64,000 bases of DNA from an uncultured Holophagaceae bacterium. GTDB taxonomy: Bacteria; Acidobacteriota; Holophagae; Holophagales; Holophagaceae. How positions within the stretch are numbered: the first letter of the stretch is position 1; every line of letters begins with the position of its first letter. The stretch is taken from contig CAIZZF010000008.1 of the NCBI GenBank assembly GCA_903937385.1, positions 248,001-312,000 of the forward strand, read 5' to 3'. This document shows, piece after piece, positions 19,307 to 27,374 of this stretch. The notes beneath the pieces are model-generated. The model had not been told where the DNA came from and made no database searches. It was given only the letters and a program-made list of their open reading frames with translations. The position numbers and the translations under genes were made by a program.

Positions 19307-19765
19307 TCACTTGTGGTAGTCCTTGCCCTTCAGGATGGTGAAGGCCCGGTAGAGCTGCTCCAGGAACATGGCCCGGCTCAGCTCGTGGGGGAAGGTCATG
19401 GGCGACAGGCTCATCTGCTCGGGGAGGTCCCGCTTCAGCCCGGCGTCGAAGCCGTGGCTGCTGCCCAGGACAAAGGCCAGGCTGTCGCCCCGGTCCATGC
19501 GGACCGCCAGCCACTGCGCGAAGGCCTCGCTGTCCCGCAGCTTCCCCTCCGGCGTCAGCAGCACGGGACACTTCACTCCCGCCAGCTTCGACCGCAGCCG
19601 GTCCGCCTCGTCCTTGAGCTGCCGGGCCGGATCGCCCTTCCCCTCGGGCAGCTCGGTGACGGTCATCCGGGCATAGGACCGGAGCATGTCGAGGTAGTGG
19701 CCCTGCAGACCACGGCAGGGTTCCAGGCGTAAACGGCCGAATGCGAGGAGGGAGATGGGATACAT
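19307..19765 (-). CDS. rlmH: 23S rRNA (pseudouridine1915-N3)-methyltransferase RlmH
   Basis: 152 residues, the typical RlmH length. The SPOUT fold is seen in the SAM-binding knot (LAFVLGSSHGFD) and in LSPMTFPHELSRAMFLEQLYRAFTI, with the characteristic C-terminal YHK. It methylates pseudouridine 1915 in helix 69 of 23S rRNA on assembled 70S ribosomes. The consensus GGxxG of the SAM site is GSSHG here, a mild variation. Divergent from the lipoprotein gene at 19849. Confidence 0.95.
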   Translation of the reverse strand: MYPISLLAFGRLRLEPCRGLQGHYLDMLRSYARMTVTELPEGKGDPARQLKDEADRLRSKLAGVKCPVLLTPEGKLRDSEAFAQWLAVRMDRGDSLAFVLGSSHGFDAGLKRDLPEQMSLSPMTFPHELSRAMFLEQLYRAFTILKGKDYHK

Positions 19766-19848
19766 GATCCCATTGTGATGAATATCCCTTGGCAGCGCTC
19801 GGGGAAGGTACCACCATCCTCTTGGTCCCGATTAATAGGAGGTCTACC

Positions 19849-20457
19849 ATGCGCCGATCCCTGCTGTTCTCCCTCGCCAGCCTGCTGCTTGTGCCCGCCT
19901 TCATCGGCTGCGGAGGGGATCCGGTACCCACCTCCGCCCCGGAGCCCGCCAAGGATCCTGCCGCCATCCTCGGCCAGCTGCAGTACCTGGCGGTGCGCAA
20001 GGACTACAAGGCCGCCGCCGTGATCGCCCCCATCACGCCCAACGTGGTCTACCCCGGTGCCATGAACCTCCACAACAACGCCAAGCAGATGGGCCTCACC
20101 CTGACGCCCGAGGAGCTCAAGGGCCTGGGTATCGAGCACTTGGCCGCCAAGATCGACAGCCTGCCCGGCGGTCCCACGGACGACTACCCCGTCAAGGATG
20201 CCCGGCTGGCCTACAACGCCGGCATCTACCGCACCCTGAAGGGCCTCACCCCCAAGACCTGGGCCAAGATGACCCACATGGGCATCACCGACAACCTCGC
20301 CGCCGCCCAGTTCGGCCTGACCGGGGTCAAGGACATGGCCCTGGGCTTCGACGGCACCAAGGTCCTCACCGTCAGCTGCGTCAAGCTGCCCAGCGGCGCC
20401 TGGGGCATCACCTACATCCGCTACGAGATCGGCCTCAAGGGCCTCAAGCAGGACTGA
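19849..20457 (+). CDS. hypothetical lipoprotein
   Basis: 202 residues from the ATG at 19849, which follows TAGGAGG. The leader SLLLVPAFIGCGGD gives a lipobox with Cys20. The mature part is small and soluble, with helix-rich segments (EELKGLGIEHLAAKIDSL, TWAKMTHMGITDN) and a C-terminal pair of strands (VLTVSCVKLPSGAWGITYIRYEI). I recognise no family. It is followed by a very strong terminator, so it is monocistronic. Confidence 0.85.
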   Translation: MRRSLLFSLASLLLVPAFIGCGGDPVPTSAPEPAKDPAAILGQLQYLAVRKDYKAAAVIAPITPNVVYPGAMNLHNNAKQMGLTLTPEELKGLGIEHLAAKIDSLPGGPTDDYPVKDARLAYNAGIYRTLKGLTPKTWAKMTHMGITDNLAAAQFGLTGVKDMALGFDGTKVLTVSCVKLPSGAWGITYIRYEIGLKGLKQD

Positions 20458-20486
20458 GTTCTTCCCAGCCTGATCTTTTTTCCTAA

Positions 20487-20527
20487 CCCCAAAGCCAGGA
20501 GGCTCGCCTCCTGGCTTTGGGGTTTTT
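20487..20527 (+). terminator. rho-independent terminator
   Basis: A 17-base perfect stem (20487-20503 with 20506-20522) around a tiny loop, followed by five T (20523-20527). It lies 30 bases past the stop of the lipoprotein gene. Confidence 0.93.
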
Positions 20528-20616
20528 GACGCGCTGCGTGGGTGCAACGGGCCTCTGGGGGGCCCCGGTCCCATACTGGAGATGGAAGCTGTGGGCAGGC
20601 CCTTTGTGAGGTGGGT

Positions 20617-21864
20617 ATGACCAGGCACACGAACCTCTTCGAGAACGTGAACCGGCAGTTTGACGCCGCCGCCGACATCCTGGGCCTGTCCCTGGAGCTC
20701 CGGGAGCTGCTGAAGACGCCCTACCGCGAGATCACGGTGGCCATGCCCCTGCGCATGGAGGACGGCACCCTGCGCGTGTTCAAGGGCTACCGCGTCCAGC
20801 ACAACGGCGTACGGGGCCCCCAGAAGGGTGGCATCCGCTACCACCCGGACCTGGAGCTGGATGACGTCCGGGCCCTGGCCAGCCTCATGACCTGGAAGGC
20901 CGCCGTGGTGAACATCCCCTTCGGCGGCGCCCGGGGCGGCATCACGTGCGATCCCGCCAAGCTGTCCCTCCACGAGCTGGAGATGCTCACCCGCCGCTAC
21001 ATCTCCAAGCTCTCCATGGTGCTGGGACCCACCCGCGACATCCCGGCCCCGGACCTGAACACCAATGCCCAGACCATGGCCTGGGTGCTGGACGAGTACG
21101 GCCGCAAGAACGGCTACCAGCCGGCCTGCGTGACCGGCAAGCCCCTGGAGCTGGGCGGCAGCCAGGGCCGGCCCGCGGCCACGGGCAAGGGCTTGGCCAT
21201 CTGTGCCCGGGAAGCCTGGGAGGGCGTGCTGGGCGGCACCCTGCAGGGGGCAACGGTGGCCCTCCAGGGCTTCGGCAACGTGGGCAGCCACGCCGCCACC
21301 TTCCTCCATGAGGCCGGCGCCAAAGTCACCGCCGTGGCGGACCTCTACGGCGCTGTGCGGGCGCCCGGGGGCCTCGACCTCCCTGCCCTCCGCGCCCATG
21401 CCCACGCCAACCGGGGCTCCGTGACCGGCTTCCCCGGCGGCGAGGCCTTCGACCCCGCCACCCTCTGGGAGCAGCCCTGCGACATCCTCATTCCCGCGGC
21501 CCTGAGCGGCGTGCTCACCCGGGAGACCGCGCCCCTGGTGCAGGCGCGGCTGGTGCTGGAAGGGGCCGATGCCCCCACCACCCCCGAGGCCGACGAGATC
21601 TTCCAGGCCCGGGGCATCCCCGTGATCCCCGACATCCTCGCCAACGCCGGCGGCGTGACGGTGTCCTACTACGAGTGGGTGCAGAACCTCCAGCAGCTCT
21701 TCTGGGACGAGGCCGAGATCTTCAGCAAGGAGGAGAAGGTGCTGGTGCAGGCCTTCGCCGAGGTCCATGAGCGGGTCCTCGCCCACCACTGCAGCTGGCG
21801 CACCGCCGCCCTCGTGCTGGCCCTGGAGCGCGTCAAGAAAGCCAACGAGCTGCGCGGGTGGTAG
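20617..21864 (+). CDS. Glu/Leu/Phe/Val-family dehydrogenase (glutamate dehydrogenase)
   Basis: 415 residues from the ATG at 20617, with GAGGT upstream. The substrate-binding half has GYRVQHNGVRGPQKGG, TWKAAVVNIPFGGARGG and the catalytic PAPDLNT region. The dinucleotide half has the Rossmann motif (LQGFGNVGSHAA) and ADAPTTPEAD. Length and motifs match hexameric GDH of the GdhA/RocG (short) type, which interconverts glutamate and 2-oxoglutarate plus ammonia. Coenzyme preference is not clear from reading. Not in an obvious operon; the next gene starts 30 bases on. Confidence 0.95.
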   Translation: MTRHTNLFENVNRQFDAAADILGLSLELRELLKTPYREITVAMPLRMEDGTLRVFKGYRVQHNGVRGPQKGGIRYHPDLELDDVRALASLMTWKAAVVNIPFGGARGGITCDPAKLSLHELEMLTRRYISKLSMVLGPTRDIPAPDLNTNAQTMAWVLDEYGRKNGYQPACVTGKPLELGGSQGRPAATGKGLAICAREAWEGVLGGTLQGATVALQGFGNVGSHAATFLHEAGAKVTAVADLYGAVRAPGGLDLPALRAHAHANRGSVTGFPGGEAFDPATLWEQPCDILIPAALSGVLTRETAPLVQARLVLEGADAPTTPEADEIFQARGIPVIPDILANAGGVTVSYYEWVQNLQQLFWDEAEIFSKEEKVLVQAFAEVHERVLAHHCSWRTAALVLALERVKKANELRGW

Positions 21865-21893
21865 GCGATCATGGAGCCTGACCAAGGATTTCC

Positions 21894-22367
21894 ATGCAGA
21901 TCACGGCCCAGTACACCCTCACCCCCGATGAAGCGCTGCGCGGCACGCGGGCCTTCAAGCGGTACAGCTACGGCGTGTCCGTGGGCGCGGGCCTGCTGCT
22001 GCTCCTCATGGGCTACGCCAGCAACCAGATGGGCTCCCGCGGGCAGGGGATCTTCATTGCCTTGAACGGCCTCCTGCTCCTGGTCATGCCCGAGGCCGTG
22101 CTCCGCTGGGCCCGCTACCGCCGCGGTGAGCAAGCCTACCCACCCATGGAGGTGGTGCTGGACGACGAGGGCCTGACCCTGCACACCGAGGCCACCGCCG
22201 GCAACCTGGCCTGGTCCGCCTTCGCCAGCATCCAGCGGCACAGCGGCTTCTGGATCTTTCGCGTGAGCCGCGCCCAGGCCATCCTCGTCCCCGAGCGGGC
22301 CCTGGCCGAAGCCGACGCCACCGAGCTGGAGGCCTTCCTGCGGGAGCGCAAGCAGCTGAAGGGATGA
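21894..22367 (+). CDS. YcxB-like membrane protein
   Basis: 157 residues from the ATG at 21894. The N-terminal part carries two adjacent hydrophobic segments (VSVGAGLLLLLMGYAS and IFIALNGLLLLVMPEAVL), followed by a cytosolic PH-like domain (MEVVLDDEGLTLHTEATAGNLAWSAFASIQRHSGFWIF, LVPERAL). This is the layout of the YcxB-like family. Function is unknown for the family. It sits between glutamate dehydrogenase and the tautomerase on the same strand with short gaps, so it may share their transcript. Confidence 0.78.
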   Translation: MQITAQYTLTPDEALRGTRAFKRYSYGVSVGAGLLLLLMGYASNQMGSRGQGIFIALNGLLLLVMPEAVLRWARYRRGEQAYPPMEVVLDDEGLTLHTEATAGNLAWSAFASIQRHSGFWIFRVSRAQAILVPERALAEADATELEAFLRERKQLKG

Positions 22368-22392
22368 ACCTGCAGGCCCCAAAGGAGCCCCC

Positions 22393-22596
22393 ATGCCCTA
22401 CGTGAACATCCGCATCACCCGCGAAGGCGCCACCCCCGCGCAGAAGGCCGCCCTCATCCAGGGGGCCACCCAGCTGCTGGTGGACGTGCTCGGCAAGAAT
22501 CCCCAGACCACCGTCGTCGTCATCGACGAGGTGGACACGGACAACTGGGGCATCGGCGGCGAGAGCATCACCGAGCGGCGGAAGCAGGGAAAGTAG
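22393..22596 (+). CDS. 4-oxalocrotonate tautomerase-family protein
   Basis: 67 residues from the ATG at 22393 with AAAGGAG before it. After Met removal, Pro1 would be the catalytic base (MPYVNIRITREG). The alpha helix (ATPAQKAALIQGATQLLVDVLG) and strand (TTVVVIDEVDTDNWGIGGE) fit the family, and the length matches the roughly 60-residue hexameric tautomerases. It would isomerise enol/keto forms of a dicarboxylic or aromatic-derived acid. The real substrate is unknown. Confidence 0.93.
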   Translation: MPYVNIRITREGATPAQKAALIQGATQLLVDVLGKNPQTTVVVIDEVDTDNWGIGGESITERRKQGK

Positions 22597-22691
22597 CTCC
22601 GCCCCTTGCGGACCCCCGTCCCGGCCCCCATACTCAACCTCCGCCCGATCCGGGCCCTTGAGGGGGCAGGCAAGGCGGTTCCAGACCACAT

Positions 22692-23082
22692 GGGGGTGAC
22701 CGGTTTCGACAGGTCGTGATCCAGGTGTCCGGTGCAGGCGGGGGTTGGACGGATGGCCCCCTTATCAATCCGCCCAAACCAAACTGCCAACGATAACTTC
22801 GAACTGGCTCTCGCTGCCTAGGGCAACCTAGGCTCCGAGCGAGTCCTCGGGATCTCTGGGTACCGAGCTCGTTAAACCCCTGAAAGGGTGGCTTCGGCCT
22901 GCCGGACAGGGGTACCAGATAGGCTGCCGCGACGCCCCCTGACGGCAGCCGAGATCAGGAGGCACACGTCCCGAGCGGCTCGTCCGTTCCCCGCCGGGAG
23001 GTTTCAAGAACGGACCAAGCCTGTGAATGAGCTGCCACCTGGCATTTCTTGGACGTGGGTTCGACTCCCACCACCTCCACCA
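22692..23082 (+). ncRNA. ssrA: transfer-messenger RNA (tmRNA)
   Basis: The 5' end GGGGGUG pairs with CACCUCC at 23072-23078 to give a seven-pair acceptor stem, followed by discriminator A and encoded CCA (23080-23082). The T-arm reads GTGGGTTCGACTCCCAC. The conserved GGTTTCGAC block lies near the 5' end. The tag reading frame (22786-22821) encodes ANDNFELALAA before TAG, ending in the LAA degron recognised by ClpXP-type proteases. It rescues stalled ribosomes together with SmpB, whose gene is not in the window. A terminator follows immediately. Confidence 0.97.
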
Positions 23083-23119
23083 ATAGAAAACGCCCCCGCC
23101 AGGGGCGTTTTCTATTGGT
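23079..23119 (+). terminator. terminator hairpin overlapping the tmRNA 3' CCA
   Basis: An inverted repeat begins inside the tmRNA acceptor end and runs through AATAGAAAACGCCCC (23082-23096). The complementary arm is at 23102-23116 and continues to pair with the CCA region (to about 23120). The loop is only about five bases. The stem is GC-rich at the loop and A/T-rich at the base, with T residues in the right arm. Confidence 0.85.
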
Positions 23120-23268
23120 GGAATTGCCGCTGCGGACAGGTAGGCGCCCGGAGGGCAGGACTTGATGTCCTGCCTGGAGGATCAGCGCCGTGCCCAGCAG
23201 CGACACGCCGGTCGAGGCCGATGGTCTACGACCAAGATGACGCAGATGGACTCCCACCACCTCCAACC

Positions 23269-24579
23269 TCAGTCTTCCTGCTTCCGGTGCACCAAAGGGT
23301 GGTGCATTTGAATACAATCGGGGCAGATGCCATGGCTGAATTGAGCATCTGAGTGCTCGGAGATGTACTTCTCCATCTGCTCCCAGGAATCCTGCTTATT
23401 GTTGATCTTCTTGCAGTGCATGCAGATGGAGATGAAGCCCTCCAAACGCTTGGTGCGCGCCAGTGTGTCCGCCAGCTCCTCCTTCTGTTGGGCGAGCAGG
23501 GCCCGGGCCGCTTCCCGCTGCTCCGCTTCCATGTTTCTGCGACGCCAACCCCGCTGGATCGTGATGGCGGCCCCCATGGTCAGGCACAGAAAGATCAGCG
23601 CAAAGGAGGATAGCTTCCATGCTTCGAGGCGCCACTCCGAGAGGTAATCGCGGGTCGCCAACCCAACGGTGATGAACAGCGGACGAGGCAGACCCAGTCG
23701 ACGCACTGCGATGGTCCGCTCGACGGCATCGACGGTGCTGAAGGTCGTGTAGACATGCGTGGTCGGGCTACCCTCAAGGGCCTGGTTCAGCTGGTTGGAG
23801 GAGAGCTTGCGCCCCACCCACTGGTCAGCGTCTCCTCCTGTTGGATACCTGGCGACCAGGGTTGCATCCGAGTCGACCAGGGCCATGGTGCCCCGGGGCC
23901 CGATGTCAAAGCTCGCAAAGCCCCGGGTGAGGTGCTCGATGGTGACACCGGTGTAGACCAACCCGGCGAATGCTCCACCCGGCCCATTGATCCGACGAGC
24001 CAAGACCACCATCCATTTGCCGGAAATCCCCCCGACCAGGGGCTTGGAAAGCACCAACCCCGCCCCAGGATCGCCCTTCAACTGTCGAAAGTAATCCCGG
24101 TGGGCCAGGCTCATGGTTGTGGCTGCCGTGGCCTGGGGACCATAGACCGCATCCCCACTGGCCCCCGTGGCACGGAAGACCTCCACCTCCGGGATGCGGG
24201 CGTGCTCTCGGACGATGAAGCTGGTGAGGACTGCCTGCTGGATGCCACCCGCAGCCAATTGCCGCTCGGCCTCATCGACCACGGCCAGCATGGCGATGTC
24301 CACCTTCGCCACGATGCCGTTCATGTTTTCATCCAGGATCTTGGCTAGGTTCTGCGTGGTGAGAACGGCCCGATCTGCCGCGTGGATTCGGCTCTGGTGG
24401 AGCGAATACCAACAGATTCCCGCGACCAGGACATTCAGGAGAATCACTCCAGCCACCAGCCGGGCCCGGAAGGCAATGATTGGGCTCGGCTGTGGGATGT
24501 TCGATGGTTGGGGGTTCGGTACGGGCATCCTGGGTCCATGGCGAGGGGTACAAGCCTTGGGGGTTATCCCCTCTTGCAT
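23269..24579 (-). CDS. Cache-domain sensor with C-terminal CxxC module
   Basis: 436 residues from the ATG at 24579; start choice is uncertain (a second ATG at 24522 is in frame). A TM helix (LVAGVILLNVLVAGICWYSL) leads into an extracellular dCache/PDC-type domain (RVHAADRAVLTTQNLAKILDE-like helix, AHRDYFRQLKGDP, LSKPLVGGISGKW, IGPRGTMALVDSD). A second TM (SSFALIFLCLTMGAAITI) is followed by a coiled coil (AARALLAQQKEELADTLART). The end is a compact cysteine module (ISICMHCKKI...FSHGICPDC). The module is seen at the end of various signalling proteins and probably binds a metal. No kinase, GGDEF or MCP output is present. Confidence 0.85.
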   Translation of the reverse strand: MQEGITPKACTPRHGPRMPVPNPQPSNIPQPSPIIAFRARLVAGVILLNVLVAGICWYSLHQSRIHAADRAVLTTQNLAKILDENMNGIVAKVDIAMLAVVDEAERQLAAGGIQQAVLTSFIVREHARIPEVEVFRATGASGDAVYGPQATAATTMSLAHRDYFRQLKGDPGAGLVLSKPLVGGISGKWMVVLARRINGPGGAFAGLVYTGVTIEHLTRGFASFDIGPRGTMALVDSDATLVARYPTGGDADQWVGRKLSSNQLNQALEGSPTTHVYTTFSTVDAVERTIAVRRLGLPRPLFITVGLATRDYLSEWRLEAWKLSSFALIFLCLTMGAAITIQRGWRRRNMEAEQREAARALLAQQKEELADTLARTKRLEGFISICMHCKKINNKQDSWEQMEKYISEHSDAQFSHGICPDCIQMHHPLVHRKQED

Positions 24580-24757
24580 TGTGATCTTTCGGTATCGGTA
24601 CACTGTGCTTGACTTGTGGGCTCTGTGTGACGCCCCCCCCAAATGATTCCACGGATTCGGGGTGTTGGGTTGTCAGGCCCCTCTGGTCTTCATGTGCTGG
24701 AAGCAGGCTTCCGAATACTCATGAAAAGCCAGTCCCATCCCGTTGATATTAAGGACT

Positions 24758-27055
24758 ATGCCATCCCCTGCCTCCGCCAACCCCTCCCCGGATTCAGCCC
24801 GCCTTCAGGCGAGGGCTCTGGAGGTGGCCCGGGATCCCTATTTTGGGGTCAAGCGGGATGCGCGGATCTGCTTCGCGAATCAGGCCGCCTGTGAGGCCCT
24901 CGGCTACACCTTGGAGGAATTGCTGGGCCTCTCGGTGCCCGACCTGGACCCCAACTACCCCATGGAGAGGTGGGACGACCACTGGGAGGCCCTCCGCCAG
25001 GACAGGAGCTTGGTCACCCAGACCCTCCACCGCCGCAGAGATGGGAGCCTCTTTCCGGTGGAGATTACCGTCACCTGGGTTTCCGTGGATGCGGAGGAGT
25101 GCCTCTTCACCCAGGCCCGGGACATCAGCGCCCAGGTCACCGCTGAGGAGGCGCGGCAGATCAGTGAGGCCAAGTTCCAACTGGCATTCCAGCAGAGTCC
25201 GGACGCCATCAACATCAATCGCCTGGAGGACGGTGTTTACCTGGATGTGAACGAGGGCTTCCTGCGCACCACGGGCTGGTCCCGGGACGAAGTGGTCGGG
25301 CGCCGGTCAAACGAAGTGGGGATCTGGGCGGACGCAGAGGATCGAAGGCGGCTGGTCCAGCTGCTTGCCGAAAACGGCGAGGCCACGGATTATGAGCTCA
25401 CCTTCCGCCGTAAGGACGGGAGCCTAGGAACGGCCCTGATGTCCGCACGGATCCTGAGTTCGGGTCCGAACCGCTGGATCCTGTCGGTAACCCGGGACAT
25501 CACGGAACGCAAACAGGTCGAGCGGGCCCTACATGATAGTGAGACCAGCTACCGGGGACTCTTCGATGCCGTGGGTGAGTCCATCTTCATCATGGATAGG
25601 ACCGGGCGCTTCATCGATGTGAACCAGGGGGCAACCGGGATGTACGGATACACCCGGGAGGAGCTTATCGGACGGAATCCGTCGCGGGTATCCGCCCCGA
25701 ACCTGAACGACCTTCCCCACGTGATGGGCTGCGTGGAGCAGGCCTTCGCGGGGGAGCCAAAGCTTTTCGAATTCTGGGGGCAACGTAAAAACGGTGAGGT
25801 TTTCCCCAAAGAGGTCCACCTCTACCCGGGCACTTACTTCGGGCAGGACGTGGTCATCGCCATGTCTACAGACATCACAGAGCGGAAGCGGTCCGAAGCC
25901 GCCCAAGTGGCGGCCCAGAAGCTGGAAAGCCTGGGAGTCCTAGCGGGGGGCTTGGCCCACGACTTTAACAATCTGCTCACGGCCATCATGGGCAACCTGA
26001 ACCTGGCTCAGGGCCAACTGGGCGAGTACTCGAATGCTCGGCCCTACCTGGACAAGGTCGAGAAGACCATACTCAAGGCTGCGGACCTCAGCCGGCAGAT
26101 GCTGGCCTACTCTGGAAAAGGCCACTTCGTAATCAAGGCCCGGGACTTGAACACCATCGTCCAGGAGATGACCGGGCTATTGACCGCCTCCCTGCCAAAG
26201 AAGATTCGCCTCGACCTCCAACTGGCCCCGAAACTCCCTCTGTTCAAGGCGGACGGGGCCCAGGTCCAGCAGGTGGTCATGAACCTCATCACCAACGCCG
26301 CCGATGCCATCGGTGGGGAATCGGGACACATCGCCGTGACCACATACCAGGCGGATCTGGACCGGGAGGTCCTCACCGCCGGCTTCCCGGGCCAGACTCT
26401 TGAGGCCGGGAGCTACCTGGTCCTGTCGGTATCCGACACGGGCTGCGGCATCGCGTCAGATGTCCTCTCCCGGATCTTCGACCCCTTCTTCACCACCAAG
26501 GCCACGGGCCGTGGCCTTGGGCTATCGGCCATGCTGGGCATTCTCAAGGGCCACAAGGCCGGCCTCCGGATTCAGACCGAGGTTGGCCGGGGTAGCACCT
26601 TCGAGGTCTTTTTCCCTACTGCGGATGCCGGAGAGGCCCAGGAGGAGCTGCACAGTTCCCGGCGTGGCAAGCGCCTAGCCGGGACCGTCCTCCTCGTGGA
26701 CGACGAGGAGGACATCCTCGAGAGCACAGGGCCCGCACTGGAGTCCTTCGGCTTCCGGGTGGTCCGGGCCGTGGATGGTGTGCAGGCCATGGACCGGTTC
26801 CTGGAGTTGGGACCAGAACTGGCCCTGGTCTTCATGGACCTGAGCATGCCACGCATGGACGGCATCTCCGCTTTCCTGGCCATGCGTCAGGCCCGGCCTG
26901 AGGTGCCGGTTATCCTCACTAGCGGCTACGACCGAAAGGAGACCACCGAGGACCTGTTTGACCAAGGCCTCGCGGGCTTTGTGCAGAAGCCCTATCGAAT
27001 CCAGGACCTGGCCCGGGAATTAGATCGCGTGCTGGACGGCCGGTCCCTGCTGTAA
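24758..27055 (+). CDS. PAS-repeat hybrid sensor histidine kinase
   Basis: 765 residues from the ATG at 24758, with AAGGA before it. Three PAS domains (about 15-130, 140-255, 265-380), each ending in a 'RDIT/TDIT' strand and helix. The H-box GLAHDFNNLL has His near residue 401. The ATPase domain has NLITNAADAIG, DTGCGIA, FDPFFTTK and GRGLGL. A C-terminal receiver (about 640-765) shows LLVDDEED, phospho-acceptor in FMDLSMPRMDG and FVQKPYR. No transmembrane segment, so it senses a cytoplasmic ligand or redox state. Internal phosphorelay His to Asp is expected. Divergent from the Cache sensor gene. Confidence 0.94.
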   Translation: MPSPASANPSPDSARLQARALEVARDPYFGVKRDARICFANQAACEALGYTLEELLGLSVPDLDPNYPMERWDDHWEALRQDRSLVTQTLHRRRDGSLFPVEITVTWVSVDAEECLFTQARDISAQVTAEEARQISEAKFQLAFQQSPDAININRLEDGVYLDVNEGFLRTTGWSRDEVVGRRSNEVGIWADAEDRRRLVQLLAENGEATDYELTFRRKDGSLGTALMSARILSSGPNRWILSVTRDITERKQVERALHDSETSYRGLFDAVGESIFIMDRTGRFIDVNQGATGMYGYTREELIGRNPSRVSAPNLNDLPHVMGCVEQAFAGEPKLFEFWGQRKNGEVFPKEVHLYPGTYFGQDVVIAMSTDITERKRSEAAQVAAQKLESLGVLAGGLAHDFNNLLTAIMGNLNLAQGQLGEYSNARPYLDKVEKTILKAADLSRQMLAYSGKGHFVIKARDLNTIVQEMTGLLTASLPKKIRLDLQLAPKLPLFKADGAQVQQVVMNLITNAADAIGGESGHIAVTTYQADLDREVLTAGFPGQTLEAGSYLVLSVSDTGCGIASDVLSRIFDPFFTTKATGRGLGLSAMLGILKGHKAGLRIQTEVGRGSTFEVFFPTADAGEAQEELHSSRRGKRLAGTVLLVDDEEDILESTGPALESFGFRVVRAVDGVQAMDRFLELGPELALVFMDLSMPRMDGISAFLAMRQARPEVPVILTSGYDRKETTEDLFDQGLAGFVQKPYRIQDLARELDRVLDGRSLL

Positions 27056-27107
27056 GCCAGGAGCCCGCCTCGCTTGATCCAGCTCCGATCCTCGAAGGCT
27101 GCACGTA

Positions 27108-27281
27108 CTAAAATTTTCCCAGCCTTAATATTTCTTCGATCTTCTGACGAAAACATTCACCTGAGACACCATATCTGGAACGGGTCTCCTTCGGGCGGTG
27201 GCGCGTGTGATCAGGAAGTATTAGTGCAAGGGCGTTTGAATCTCCAGTGAGCACCGACAGGAGGGAGCACTCCAGCGCCAT
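27108..27281 (-). CDS. possible small ORF, low support
   Basis: 57 residues from an ATG at 27281 (MALECSLL), or 66 residues from a TTG at 27308. No ribosome site is evident. The composition is protein-like (SVLTGDSNALALILPD, ECFRQKIEEILRLG) and the DNA is more AT-rich than its neighbours. It may be a gene fragment. No family recognised. Confidence 0.25.
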   Translation of the reverse strand: MALECSLLSVLTGDSNALALILPDHTRHRPKETRSRYGVSGECFRQKIEEILRLGKF

Positions 27282-27374
27282 TGCTAGATCGATCACTTGC
27301 GACAGCAATGGAAGACGGAATAGTCATTCACTAATGGAAACTCTTCACCGCATGTCGATTGTTGGGGTGAGTGT

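Noticed and set aside
17122-19341. Plus-strand open frame of 739 codons
   Set aside because: Exact antisense of the DinG-type helicase, which has all family motifs.
19663-21885. Minus-strand open frame of 740 codons
   Set aside because: Antisense of the glutamate dehydrogenase and lipoprotein genes.
22888-23352. Open frame over the tmRNA
   Set aside because: Overlaps the tmRNA and its terminator; no ribosome site.
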